From: Phaseolus vulgaris
Taxonomy: Eukaryota; Streptophyta; Magnoliopsida; Fabales; Fabaceae
DNA: 64,000 nucleotides
Assembly: GCF_000499845.2 (NCBI RefSeq)
Contig: NC_023753.2
Span: 8,695,791 to 8,759,790 of the forward strand
Direction: 5' to 3'
Shown: piece after piece, positions 24,185 to 35,751 of the stretch
Position numbering within the stretch: position 1 is the stretch's first letter
How the letters are laid out: each line of letters begins with the position of its first letter
Program-made: the position numbers and the translations under genes
Notes under the pieces: model-generated
What the model was told of the DNA's origin: nothing
The model's database searches: none
What the model saw: only the letters and a program-made list of their open reading frames with translations

Positions 24185-27100
24185 CACTAGGAATTTAACT
24201 ACCAATTATTTAGTTTCTAAATTTAGTCTCTAAAACTTTGGTTGATAATTAGATACCAATTTAGAAACTATTTAACAATAATAGAAACTAATTTAGAAAC
24301 CTATTACAAAATAGAACAGAAATGAACAAAAGAGAACAGAGATAAACAAAAGAGTAAACTGAAGACAAAGGATATGAGAATGAATATATCTTCTTTCTTG
24401 TTATTCAAATCAAAACACAAATGGTCTGAATATATACAAGTAGTACACTCATTCTAGGTTTAACTAAAGAGGGAAAAAATCAATAATTAAATACTAGAAT
24501 CATAACACACACAGGACAAAATAAAGGTTATTCACCTCTATAAAGAAAAACAACTGATAATTAGAAAAGACACTCAATTAATATTAGGATCCTTCTGTAA
24601 CTTTGGTATCTGTATCCTTTAATACCCCGCCACAAGCTGGGAAGCAAATATTGATGAGACCCAGCTTGGAACAAATATTCTTAAAAGATTGAGGACTTAA
24701 AGTTTTTGTATAAATATCAACCAGTTGCTCTATGGTGGAAATGAGAAGCAAATGGATGAGACCCTTCTTTAATTTTTCCCGGACCACGCGACAATCTATT
24801 TCTATAAGTTTTGTACGCTCGTGAAACACTGGATTTGCTACAATGTATCTTGCTGAGTCATTGCCACAGTATAAAAAAGATGGTTGCTCAAAAGGAACTT
24901 TGAAATCTTATAGAAGATAAGTTAGCCATTGAATTTCACATGTAACAGTGGTCATTGCCCTGTATTCAGCTTCACAAGAACTCTTTGATATTGTTCCTTG
25001 CTTCTTTGATTTCCAAGATATGAGAGAATTCCCAAGATACACACTAAAACCAGTCACTGATTGTCTTGAATCACAACAGGTGCCCCAATCACTATCACAA
25101 AAGGCTTTCAGATGAACAGAGGTAGTGGAAGAGAAAAATAGACCAAGACTTGGAGCCCCTTTGATATATCTGAGAATTTTAATCGCTGCATTATAGTGAG
25201 CAATTGTAGGCTTAGCAAGAAATTGAGAAAGTTGTTGCACAGAAAATGTTATGTCAGGTCGGGTATTAGTGAGATACATAAGTCTTCCAATCAATCAATC
25301 TTCTGTAGGCTTGAATATCTGTGAAAGGAACGTAGAAGAGAATTTCTCATGATTGTCGATAGGAGTGGGAGCAGGTTTGCAGGCTAAAAGACCTGCATGT
25401 GTTAATAATTCCAATGCATATTTCCTTTGATTTACCATTATTCATGTCTTACTTCTTGCTACTTCTAGACCAAGAAAATATCTTAAATTTCCAAGATCTT
25501 TAATCTTGAATGTCTGATTCAAGGCTTGTTTGATTCGAGCAATCTCTTCTTTATCATTTCCTGTCAATATTATATCATCCACATATACCAATAATGTTGT
25601 AAAAGATCCTTCAAAAGAATTAATGAACAAGGAATGATCATTCATAGATTGAGTATATCCCATAGAAAGCAAAAATGATGACAGTTTGGCAAACCATTCT
25701 CTGCTAGCTTGCTTAAGACCATATAAAGCCTTTTTTAGTTTACAAACTTTTCCTGGTGGAATAGAAGTCAATCCAGGAGGAGCAACCATGTATACATCTT
25801 CTTTCAAATCTCCATGTAAAAAGGCATTGTTTATGTCTAATTGTTTCAATTCCCAATTATAAATAGAAGCTAAAGAAAGAAGCAACCTTATGGTGGTCAT
25901 CTTTGCTACTGGAGAGAAAGTATCAAGGTAGTCAATGCCTTCTGTTTGTGTATATCCCTTTGCCACTAACCTTGCTTTATACCTTTCAATTGTCCCATCA
26001 ACCCTATATTTTATTTTGAATACCCATTTGCAACCTATGGCAGCTTTGTTCTTAGGCAGAAGAGCAGTCTCCCAAGTTTGATTTGACTCTAAAGCAGATA
26101 TCTCACATTGTATAGCTTTTCTCCAACAGTCATGTTTCACAGCTTTAGAATAAGTGTTTGGCTCAACATGTGAAGAAAGAGACATAACAAAAGATTTGTA
26201 AGAAGGTGATAAATTGCTATAAGACAAAACAAAATTCAAAGGATATTTAACTCTTGAAGATGTACTGAAAACGTTAAGATTACAATGATAATCCTTTAAA
26301 TACTCGGGTGATCTTTTTATTCTTGTGCTCATTCGGACAGATGGATCTGATTCAAAACTTTGTTCTATATCATGATTTTCATTGAGGTTTTGGTCTATAT
26401 GGGAACAATCTACATCTGAAACCTCAATTTGTGACTCACAATTATTATTACTGTTATTTTCAACATTATCACAAGGTGTATTATCACAAGGTGCAAGAAT
26501 GACTTGTGATGGCTGACTTAAGATAGATTGATCTTCAGCAAACAAAATTTGATCATCAATATCGGGGCTGTTAGTTTCATTACTAGTATCTTGAACCCTT
26601 TGGTATGGAAAAACATGTTCATAAAAGACAACATCCCTAGACACAAAAATTTCTCTTGATCGAATATTCAACAAAAATATATCCTTTTGTCCACCTTGGA
26701 CAACCAATAAAAATACATTTTGATGTTATTGGATCAAATTTTCTTCTATTTGTTGACAAAGTGCTAGCATAACATAAAGAACCAAACACTTTTAATCCAT
26801 TAAAATCTGCATCAGTTTTGAAAAGCATTTCATGAGGGGAAGAATATGTTAAAACAGGTGTGGGAAGCATGTTTATAATATGCGCAGCATGTATCACAAA
26901 ATATGACCAATAAATTTTGGGTAAATGAGATTGTATCATAAGAGCTCTTGCTACATCTAATAAATGACCATGTTTCCTTTCAACTATACTATTTTGTTGT
27001 GGAGTATTGACACATGATGTTTGATGTATTATTCCTTTACTGACAAAAAAATTAGTCATGACAAACTCAGTTCCATTATCACTTCTTATTATTTTTATTG

Positions 27101-28271
27101 TTGTCTCAAACTCTGTTTGAACAAAAATAACAAAGTGTTCCAAAACCTTAACAACTTCAGATTTTTGTTTCAAAAGAAAAATCCATGTGTACCTCGAATA
27201 GTCATCAACTATGGTCAAGAAATATTTATGGTCATGAATTGATGGTATTGAGTATGGTCCCCAAATATCTACATGAATCAAATCAAAACATTTTTTCGAT
27301 TTAGATGTACTAATAGGAAAAGAAAGTTTTTTTTGCTTTGCAAAATGACAAACATCACAAACAAAAGATTTGTTATATTTAACAAAAGGAAATTTATTCT
27401 TGATAACATCAATACATTTATTTGAAATATGACCTAATCGAAAATGCCAAAGGGTTTCTAGATCACTAGCACTGGCATTAACAGTATTGATGATGTGTGT
27501 AGATTCAAGGGGTTTAATTTGAAATTTCTGGTAAGATGGGATCCTGAGTATATAAAGTCTATCTTGCATCTTAGCATAACCAATTATTTTCAAGGAGTTT
27601 TTGTCTTGAATGTGACAACCATTAGAATCAAAGGTAAGAACACAAGATAGTCTATCAACCAATTTTGTTACTGAAAGAAGATTAAAAGTGAAGCAAAGAA
27701 TATACAAAACATTGTTTATGACATGATTTTGATTGAGAAAAACACTTCCAAAATAATTGGCAATGACTTGATTTCCATTTGGTAATTTGACATAAATAGG
27801 ATCAATTTGATGATACGAAGTGAAGTAAGTTAAGGATGAACAAATGTGATCAGTAGCACCACTATCAATAATCCAAGAACTAGAAGAAAAAATAGAGTTA
27901 TTACTAGTTTGTGTTGTCATGTTGGAAGGAATAACAGAGACTTGACTTTAAACATTGTCACTGGATTTGACCTGTTGTAAAAGAGCTAACAATATTTGAT
28001 ACTGCTCAGGAGTAAAACCAATTTGTTGAGACTCCACTTCTGACTTTGAACCTTCATGATTATGCTCATTATTGTTAAAATTTGTATTATGAAAGGTTGC
28101 ATGACTTTGATGATGGTTTTGATTTTTAAATTTGAAATAAGGTGGAAAATCATGTTTTTTATAGCATGATTCTGCTTTTAGTTTTCAAAATGGTCTCTAA
28201 TTTAGTTACTATTGCAACTAATTATTTTGATCTCTAAAAATTGGTTTCTATTTCATGATTTTCTTGTAGTG
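24185..28271. mobile_element. CACTA-type element arms enclosing a copia fragment
   Basis: The left arm (about 24193-24306) and the right arm (about 28184-28271, ending TTTCTATTTCATGATTTTCTTGTAGTG) match the two halves of the CACTA-type element at 39386-39791. In that copy the phrases ACTAATTTAGAAACC and TAGTTTCTAAAATGGTCTC are a few bases apart. Here they are separated by about 3.9 kb of copia sequence. The left arm has lost its outer part. The outer boundaries are approximate. Confidence 0.65.
24306..28183 (-). mobile_element. Broken Ty1/copia retrotransposon, truncated at the 5' side
   Basis: Gene order on the minus strand is end of gag, protease, integrase, reverse transcriptase, RNase H, which is copia order. 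Visible motifs are protease DSGATDH (about 27860), the pre-integrase H...CDVC finger, integrase DIWGPY and RSDNGTE, reverse transcriptase GCKWVFKIKY and LLVYVDDIIL (near 25580), and RNase H DSDWGTC and SSCEAEYRA. The frame is interrupted at about 26640-26700 (frame change), near 25440, between 24907 and 24830, and by a stop in the gag part at about 27950, so it cannot encode a working polyprotein. A purine-rich tract (GGCGGGG) followed by TATTAAAGG at 24624 suggests a 3' LTR (24624 to about 24306). No 5' LTR, primer-binding site or most of gag is present; sequence stops inside gag at 28183. Confidence 0.85.
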
Positions 28272-29614
28272 ATGCTTAACTCGTAAAATAAAAGATATTG
28301 AGTAAATTAATGGGAAAAAATAGAAAATAAATCAAATTAACTCCTACAGACTTATATGAAACATAACACCTGCAACAACGTTCCATGTCTTCTATGCCCA
28401 ATATCAATTTTCATGATATAAATTAGGCCTCACAAATTTGCAGAGGAAACATGCTAAGGAAAACGGGACTTTCTTCTAAAGACCTAAGAGTTTAGGAATT
28501 TACAGAATACCTTCTCGATTATAGGTGTCATCTAGATTTAAAAAATGAGTTTATAGGTAATTCAACCTCATAAATTCCTCGTAAGTTTCACACTTCATTC
28601 TCTTTCAAAAAAAATCCTACAAATTACCACAAATCACGTAAACCAAATACATACAATTATCGGATATTATCTCAAATCAATCTTCTTAAATCTCACAAAT
28701 AATAAATAATATTTACTAAAAAATTGTATTAAAAGGGAGAACATGACTTGTTGGTGGGATATCTTTCTCATATGTGCAGAGGACGATAATAGATATAGGA
28801 TTGCAGAAAACCAATATAATTTTTTCTTTTGTTTTTTGTTTTCTTTAAAAAAAATGCCTTAATTAAATAGATGTTAATTCAATATATAATTGACATAATA
28901 TATATAGGTGTCTGTAAGTGATTTGTTGATAATGGGGATAGTTTCTTTAAGAAGTATAAATTTAACATTATCAATTAAGTTAATGAATATTTAATTATAA
29001 TAAAGTAGTTAATTAAATCATATATAAAAAATAATATTATCTTTTCCAAACTTATGCAGATATATACAGTAAAGTTTTTTTATGAGCAAAGAATATACAA
29101 GACAAGTAAAATACAAGTATGAAAAGTCAGAATTGAAAAAACAAATGAAGCTAATAATCAAAAGTCTTATTTTGATTAAGCAATCTTAACTATTCGGAGG
29201 AAGGAATCATAATTCTAAAGTTAGCAATTCATTGTGGGTTTTTAAGTAAAGTTGTTGCTGCAGTGTTTTCGAAGAGGGTACAATCTGTATCTGGTTCACC
29301 AAATAAAGCAGTTTCCAATTAATATATAAGCTACCTTCAACTCAAATTGCTTCACAAATTCCTCTTTAACATCTTTTACAATTTTCTTATAATGAATTAA
29401 ATGCTTAGATTGACGTATTGGCTTATACTTTATTGATCAACATGTGACAGTGAGGCCACACCAATTTTTGAAGAATATAACTAAGAATGCACCTCAAATC
29501 TATCTCTGTTCAAATCTCTTGTTCTAAGATATAAAACTCCCACATAAAACTTTTTCCTATATATAACCCTAACTATTAGCAATACATTATAGTAAGAGTT
29601 GCATAACATCTTTC
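28272..29614. promoter_or_regulatory. Intergenic DNA and upstream region of laccase 1
   Basis: The proximal ~500 bp (about 29120-29614) resembles, in the same orientation relative to the gene, the region upstream of laccase 2. Shared phrases include AAAAGTCAGAATT, TTATTTTGATTAA, ATCTTAACTATT, GGGTTTTTAAG, GCAGTGTTTTC and GTGACAGTGAGG. The duplicated laccases therefore kept their promoter. Nothing is recognised in the distal part. Confidence 0.6.
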
Positions 29615-32348
29615 ATGAAAATGTTGTGCAGCAAGAATATTTTCCTCCAAATTCTGTGGTGTTTTTCCTTGATCACTCTTAGTTCCCAAACACAGAATCA
29701 TTACAGTTTTGTTGTGAGTCCCATCACATAATATTTCATTTCCAAACATGGTGAAATGTTATATGCGCCATGCCGTTCATGAATATACTTTTCTTTCTTT
29801 TGTTTAGTTTTCCTTTCTTGAAGTTTATATGACAGATATAATAATAATAACTTGGATAGTGGCCTGAGGCGCGTAACAGTATATTATTGAGTATCTTTGA
29901 TACATAAAAAGTACAGGGATAATATTTTTTTTAACAAATGCATCATTTTTTTATAAATTTATCATAAAATATATTCATGAGTATTTTAGTAAAAGTTTGG
30001 TTAATTTTTGAAGCACGGGAAATTAAATAATTTGATTAATCTTGCAGGTTAGAGAAGCTCAGTATACAAGACTTTGTTCAACAAAAAGTATATTGACTGT
30101 GAATGGAAACTTTCCAGGACCAACTATCAGAGTCAACAGAGGAGACACAATCTACGTTGATGTTTACAACGAGGGCAACTACAATATTACTATACACTGG
30201 TATTCAGTTTTCTATCTTAAGCAATTAACCTATGAATGAATGAAAATGAACCAAAGCCTGATTAATATAAGTGATTTATGGACAGGCATGGAGTGAAGCA
30301 GCCAAGGAATCCATGGACAGATGGCCCATCATACATCACTCAGTGCCCCATCCAACCTGGAAGAAAATTCAGACAAAAGTTGGTTTTTTCTTTCGAGGAA
30401 GGGACCATATGGTGGCATGCTCATAGTGAATGGATAAGAGCCACTGTCTATGGTGCTATCTATGTTTATCCAACAAAGAATACTCCCTACCCCTTTCCTC
30501 AACCCGATGCTGAGATTCCCATCATTTTTGGTATGAAAAAGTCCCTTAAAATTTTGTTCTCTGCCTCCTTGTTGTGATTCACCGAAGATAGAGTGTTTGA
30601 CAGAGTGGAGAATTTTTACTCTTTATTATCAAAATGTGTTGTTTTTTAAACTTGGGAAAGTCATAATAACGGACATGATTTCATTATGAAAAAGTTGTGA
30701 CCAAACCGGGACTTTAGTTTGAATTGATTATAATGAAGAATCTCATTTTAACCTATTTTAGTTGAAGCGTAAAAATTCTCCCAATTTCGTCAAAAGACCC
30801 CAAATATAGCTAGAACATTATTGATAAAAGCACGAGTAAAAATGCAACGTTTTATTTATTTATGGATATGCAGGAGAGTGGTGGATGAATGATGTCAACG
30901 AGGTCTTCAGACAGTCTTTTGAAACTGGAGGAGCTCCAAACATATCTGATGCTCTCACTATAAATGGTCAACCCGGGGATCTCTTCCCTTGCTCAATGCC
31001 AGGTCTGCATCAATGTTTAAACTTTATGAAGTTAATGATCAATCTAAATATTTTACATTCAACTAATTGCTATATTCTAATTAGATTCATGGTTTCAACT
31101 TTCAACTATAACTACCTTTCTTTCTTCAAAACATTTGTCTCTTTGAGGTTAAGCTCTAAACGCCACACTCTCTTTTAATTTTCAGAAACGTTCAAGTTAA
31201 ATGTAGAACAAGGAAGGACTTATCATCTCCGAGTTATTAACGCCGCAATGAATCTCATTCTCTTCTTCTCGGTTTCCCAACATAACCTCACTGTTGTTGG
31301 TGCTGATGCTGTTTACACCAAGCCATTCACAAGGGATTACATTTGCATATCACCCGGCCAAGCAATGGATGTGTTGTTGCATGCCAACCAAGAACCTAAT
31401 CATTATTATCTAGCTGCAAGGGCATACTCAACTGGTGTTGGTGTTGCCTTTGATAACACCACAACCACTGCTAGAATAGAGTACAGTGGCAATTATACTC
31501 CACCTTCATCTCCTTCATTACCAAACCTCCCCAACTTTAATGATACACAAGCAGCTTTGGATTTCATTACAAATTTGAGAGGCTTACCTGAGAGATACCC
31601 CAATCCAGTCCCAACAAACATCACCACTCAAATAGTGACCACTATTTCTGTCAACACTTTGCCATGCCCTAATGGCAGAAACGACTGCCAGGGACCAAAT
31701 GGAACCCTTTTCTCTGCTAGCATGAACAACATAAGTTTTCAAACCCCCAACATTGACATTCTAAAAGCCTACTATAACAATATCAATGGGGTATACGAAA
31801 CGGGATTTCCCAGATTCCCACCTTTTATGTTCAACTTCACTGCAGACTTTTTGCCTCTAACATTGAATATACCACAGAAAGGGACTAGGGTTAATGTGCT
31901 GAACTATGGTTCAACAGTTGAAATTGTGTTCCAAGGGACAAACGTTGTTGGAGGGGTAGACCATCCTATCCATCTCCATGGGTTCAGTTTCCATGTTATT
32001 GGATATGGATTAGGCAATTTTAACCAAAGTACAGATCCCATGAATTTCAATCTCGTTGATCCTCCATACTTGAACACTGTGATTGTGCCAATAAATGGCT
32101 GGGCTGCCATTCGATTCGTGGCTGTGAATCCTGGTATGTAACACGAAATGCGAGTTTATATTTAACTCTTGTTTTCAATTTTTAAATGGAGAGCTTATTT
32201 AATATTTTCAATTGCAGGAGTATGGTTTATGCACTGCCATCTTGAACGGCACCAATCTTGGGGCATGCAGACAGTTTTTATTGTGAAGAATGGAAACTCT
32301 TCGAAACAAATATTGCCACCGCCGCCGCCAGACATGCCTCCATGCTGA
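29615..32348 (+). CDS. Laccase 1 (secreted multicopper oxidase, LAC14-like)
   Basis: Six exons: 29615-29713, 30048-30199, 30286-30530, 30874-31002, 31186-32133, 32218-32348. All introns are GT-AG and the 1704 bp join in frame to 567 residues. The first exon encodes a signal peptide ([15 protein letters not shown]). The four copper-binding regions are present: HWHG at the exon 2/3 junction, WWHAHSEW in exon 3, [14 protein letters not shown] in exon 5, and [12 protein letters not shown] in exon 6, with the trinuclear histidines, the type-1 Cys-His pair and axial Met. The protein ends DMPPC, as plant laccases do. The enzyme should oxidise phenolics such as monolignols or flavonoids in the cell wall using O2. 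The LAC14-like placement is from general resemblance and is uncertain. It pairs tail-to-tail with laccase 2. Confidence 0.92.
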
Positions 32349-33400
32349 AGAATATTCTGGACTTTCCCTGTTTAGAGAACTTTACATTGAGAACAATAAG
32401 TTACATGTTTGTTTTACCTTACCTTTCAAGAAGGCATTTATTCCAAATTGAAGAAATGAGTTTTCCGAGTGCATTGCTATTTGTAATAATCTTGTTCTTT
32501 TATTATTTTTGGCCAAATGTATGGTAGGGCTTTCCATCAGCATCTGAGATTTACTGTATTAAACCGTCTTTCAATTAAGATTTTCTTTGGGCTATTGGTG
32601 TGTAGTCTTTGGTCATCGCCAAGTCATATATATAACGAAAGGCTCAAACATTATTGATATTGCTACATGGATAGAGCAATTTTATCAAACAATTTGCACG
32701 ACTATTAGAAACAAAGTGGAATATAATTGTTGAAATTGTATTGGATGGGTCAGAAAGAGAAAAATACTTTGTCACCCTGCTTAAGTTATTCAACTGATTA
32801 AAAAATAAAGCAGCACATGTAATGTAGCAGAGAAAATTTACCACCTTACCCACTTACCAAATCTGTTTTTAATATGCCATATCATATGTCACTCCTTCAT
32901 CTTGAGGAGTGATAAAGAGAGATTGAGGATTAAATTGATCTATGTTTTGATCGTATTATTTTTTATATTTTTTTCTTTTTCTTTTACGCTTATATATATA
33001 TATATTAGTACATCAAATGTATTTTAAAAACTGGAATCTTTCTCTCATTTCTATTTCTTCTTGGACAATCTTCGTCCAAACTTATTTTTTAATTTTCTCT
33101 TCAAAGTGTTTTAGTTTCACAATATAATAATTATATTTTCTATAAATCACTAAAACTCTTATTTTTTTTGGAGTTAAGTTCGGAGATTAGAGATTTGTGG
33201 TTGAAAGACTTGGATAAGAGTGAGGAACTTAGTCTATTTAGGTAGAGTTAATTCTTCATTTTTGCTTTTATCATTCTCTCATTTTTGCTTTTTCTGCTTA
33301 TCAATTCCAAAAAACTTTCTCATCAAATATACAACTCAACTGATTATTTTTTTTTTATAAGTTGCTTAGTTTATAGTACTTTAAAATAATGAAACTATAA
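32349..33400. other. 3' flank of laccase 1, no gene
   Basis: Laccase 1 3' UTR, then AT-rich DNA with an AT run near 32993-33004. No gene recognised. Confidence 0.5.
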
Positions 33401-35080
33401 TCAATAAAAGATGCATCACTCATTTGATTTTTCGAATTTTGTTCTATTCGATTTTGAAACTTTAACATAATAAAAACATCCAAAAATTTTAAGATATTTC
33501 AATGAAAAAATTCTCACTCTATGTTTTAAATGAGGCCATGTTCCAAATAGTATTTGTTCTACATATATTCAAAAGGTAGATGGTTGTATTAACAACTTTT
33601 AGCCAAAACTTATTAGGCATTCCTCTCTCAAATAATATGGGTTTTGTCATTTCCATCACATAGGACAAGAGAATCATTAAATACAAATTTTTCTTGTATA
33701 ATCAATTGTTATTTGTCTTGGTACTCCTTTATCTTCACAACATTTTTTGAATTTATTGAGGGTATACTTTATTGGGGTCAGTTTCTCTACAAGTATTTTT
33801 AAACTTTTTAATTAAATCAAATACTTCATATCTTTTTCTCATCAAATAAAATCATGTCATGCATGTCAATTCATCAATAAATAAATATAAAGTACCTATT
33901 TTAAAAAATGATAAATTATATTTATAGAACCATGTACATCTGTGTGCACCATTTCTAACATGAGAAATGGTTGTAGATAATGTTTGTTAAGCATGCTTAC
34001 ACACTTTATTTTTCTTCCCAATTTTGTTAGTCAAAACACCATACTCTTTTAACTAAGCAACTTAAGACCATTGTATTTTAAGTGAACAAGTCTTTTGTGC
34101 TATAATCAAGAGTTTTTTTTCTCATGATCACAAGTTGAATTTTCTCTCATAATTAAGAGAAAGTGAAAAACTTATGTTATTTGTCATTCTCACCACAACA
34201 ACAATCTATTCCTTTTGAATAAAAAATTTTACACTTTTGATAGAAAAATAGTGCTCCTAAAGTTGTGAGATACTAAAAAAAGTTGTGAGTACCATGAATC
34301 ATCTTAATTACTTGCTTTGTCATAATTATGAACTTTCCTTTTCCTTTTACTTCAACATTCGATACATTGCTTAGTTTAATTTTGAGACAAATCAACAATC
34401 CATGTTAACAAATACTTTTCTATTGTAAATGTTGAAATATCACACATTTTAAATTGTCTTTTAACAAACAAGGAACAAGTTTCCTTCACATGTTGTGTTT
34501 TTCTTCAAGAATGAATTATGTCGTTGATTGTCAAAATATTGAGCATGCTCAAACTTTTTATAATTATAACATTGTTGTTTGCCTTTATTCCAACAATATC
34601 TTTTTAATTCTTCTTCTTACATATTTCACACCATGTGTTTGATCCTCCATTATTTCTTCTTTCGTCAAAGTAGTCTTTTCCTCTTTCAAATCTGTCACAT
34701 ATAGAACACTCACAAATATTTGTTGATTCTTCTTTTTGAGGTGATACAATAAGTTTAGATTGAAACACACTTTCAACTAAATTTTTAACACGATAACAAT
34801 AGGATCTAAGTGATTCAATCAACGCTTCAATTATCAATTGTATCCAGATGATTCACCAATCAAAACAATGTATTGAAATATCCATTCAAACTTTCTTTTT
34901 CTATATTTTTTTTCATTTTCAATAATCGTTTGAGAAATTAAAGTTTGATTGTTTCACCTTTTACTTTCAAACTTTTGTTTGATTGTCTTTAATATCATGA
35001 CCATTAAGTATGATTAAAGAGACTTCTCTTTGAACCATCTCAAGAACATCTAAAATTTCTTTACTATTGCATGTTGTGCA
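33401..35080 (-). mobile_element. Heavily decayed Ty1/copia relic between the laccases
   Basis: Read on the minus strand with frame changes. A zinc-knuckle-like piece (WCEICKKK, near 34640) is preceded by gag-like LIESLRSYCYRVKNLVES. A pre-integrase/integrase start (MLEMVHTDVHGSI, near 33930) matches the family pattern LELVHTDVCGP. Further on are an integrase segment (NKFKKCCEDKGVPRQ, near 33750) and ERGMPNKFWLKVVNTTIY (near 33600), which matches the integrase C-terminal pattern. Stops and shifts are frequent. Reverse transcriptase and LTRs were not seen. Confidence 0.72.
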
Positions 35081-35233
35081 AATGTAAACCACATAAGCCA
35101 CAGATCAGGTTTAAAAGGAAGTGAGGAGAGAGAATAAACTTCCATGAGATAAGGAGATAAAGGGATGAACACAATTTACGATTAGTAGGTCCTGTGTAAC
35201 ATTTTCACATCCACCAAATAAAAAATACTTATT

Positions 35234-35328
35234 TTACAACTCAAAATAATAATATTTTAATAATATTTGCTTTATTTTTTAATTTAAAATTCTAATATAA
35301 ATTTTGATATTATTAAAGTGGGTTGTAA
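35234..35328. mobile_element. Second copy of the TTACAAC...GTTGTAA MITE-like repeat
   Basis: Begins TTACAACTCA and ends GGGTTGTAA, is about 95 bp, and matches 2329-2422 in its ends and AT-rich arms. Confidence 0.45.
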
Positions 35329-35751
35329 GTTGATGTAATTTTTTGAAGGAGCGTGAAAGTATTATTTTACATTTGTAGCTTAGAAACTCACTTGGAAGGT
35401 CTTGGAGGTTGTGCATAGAATCATTGTTTGACTTTGAGCTTTCTTTTAACTTGGATTTGTATATGCTGAGATGTTCATGCAAGATTAAGACTAGGCACCT
35501 AATTAAAGGATACTATCAATGTCAGAAGTTTATGAAGAACTCAACATGCCAAAAATAATAACACAACCAACTAAACGAGACAAATTGCAAATCAAGAACA
35601 ATCTTTTTCTCCGAATTTCTAATACATGCCTTCTTGAAATATAAGGTAAAACAAAGTGTAACTTACTGTTTCTCAAAGTATCAAAGGTAACTAAACACAG
35701 AATAAATCAAAGCAAAAAATATCCCTAAACAGAAAATGTCTAGAATATTCT

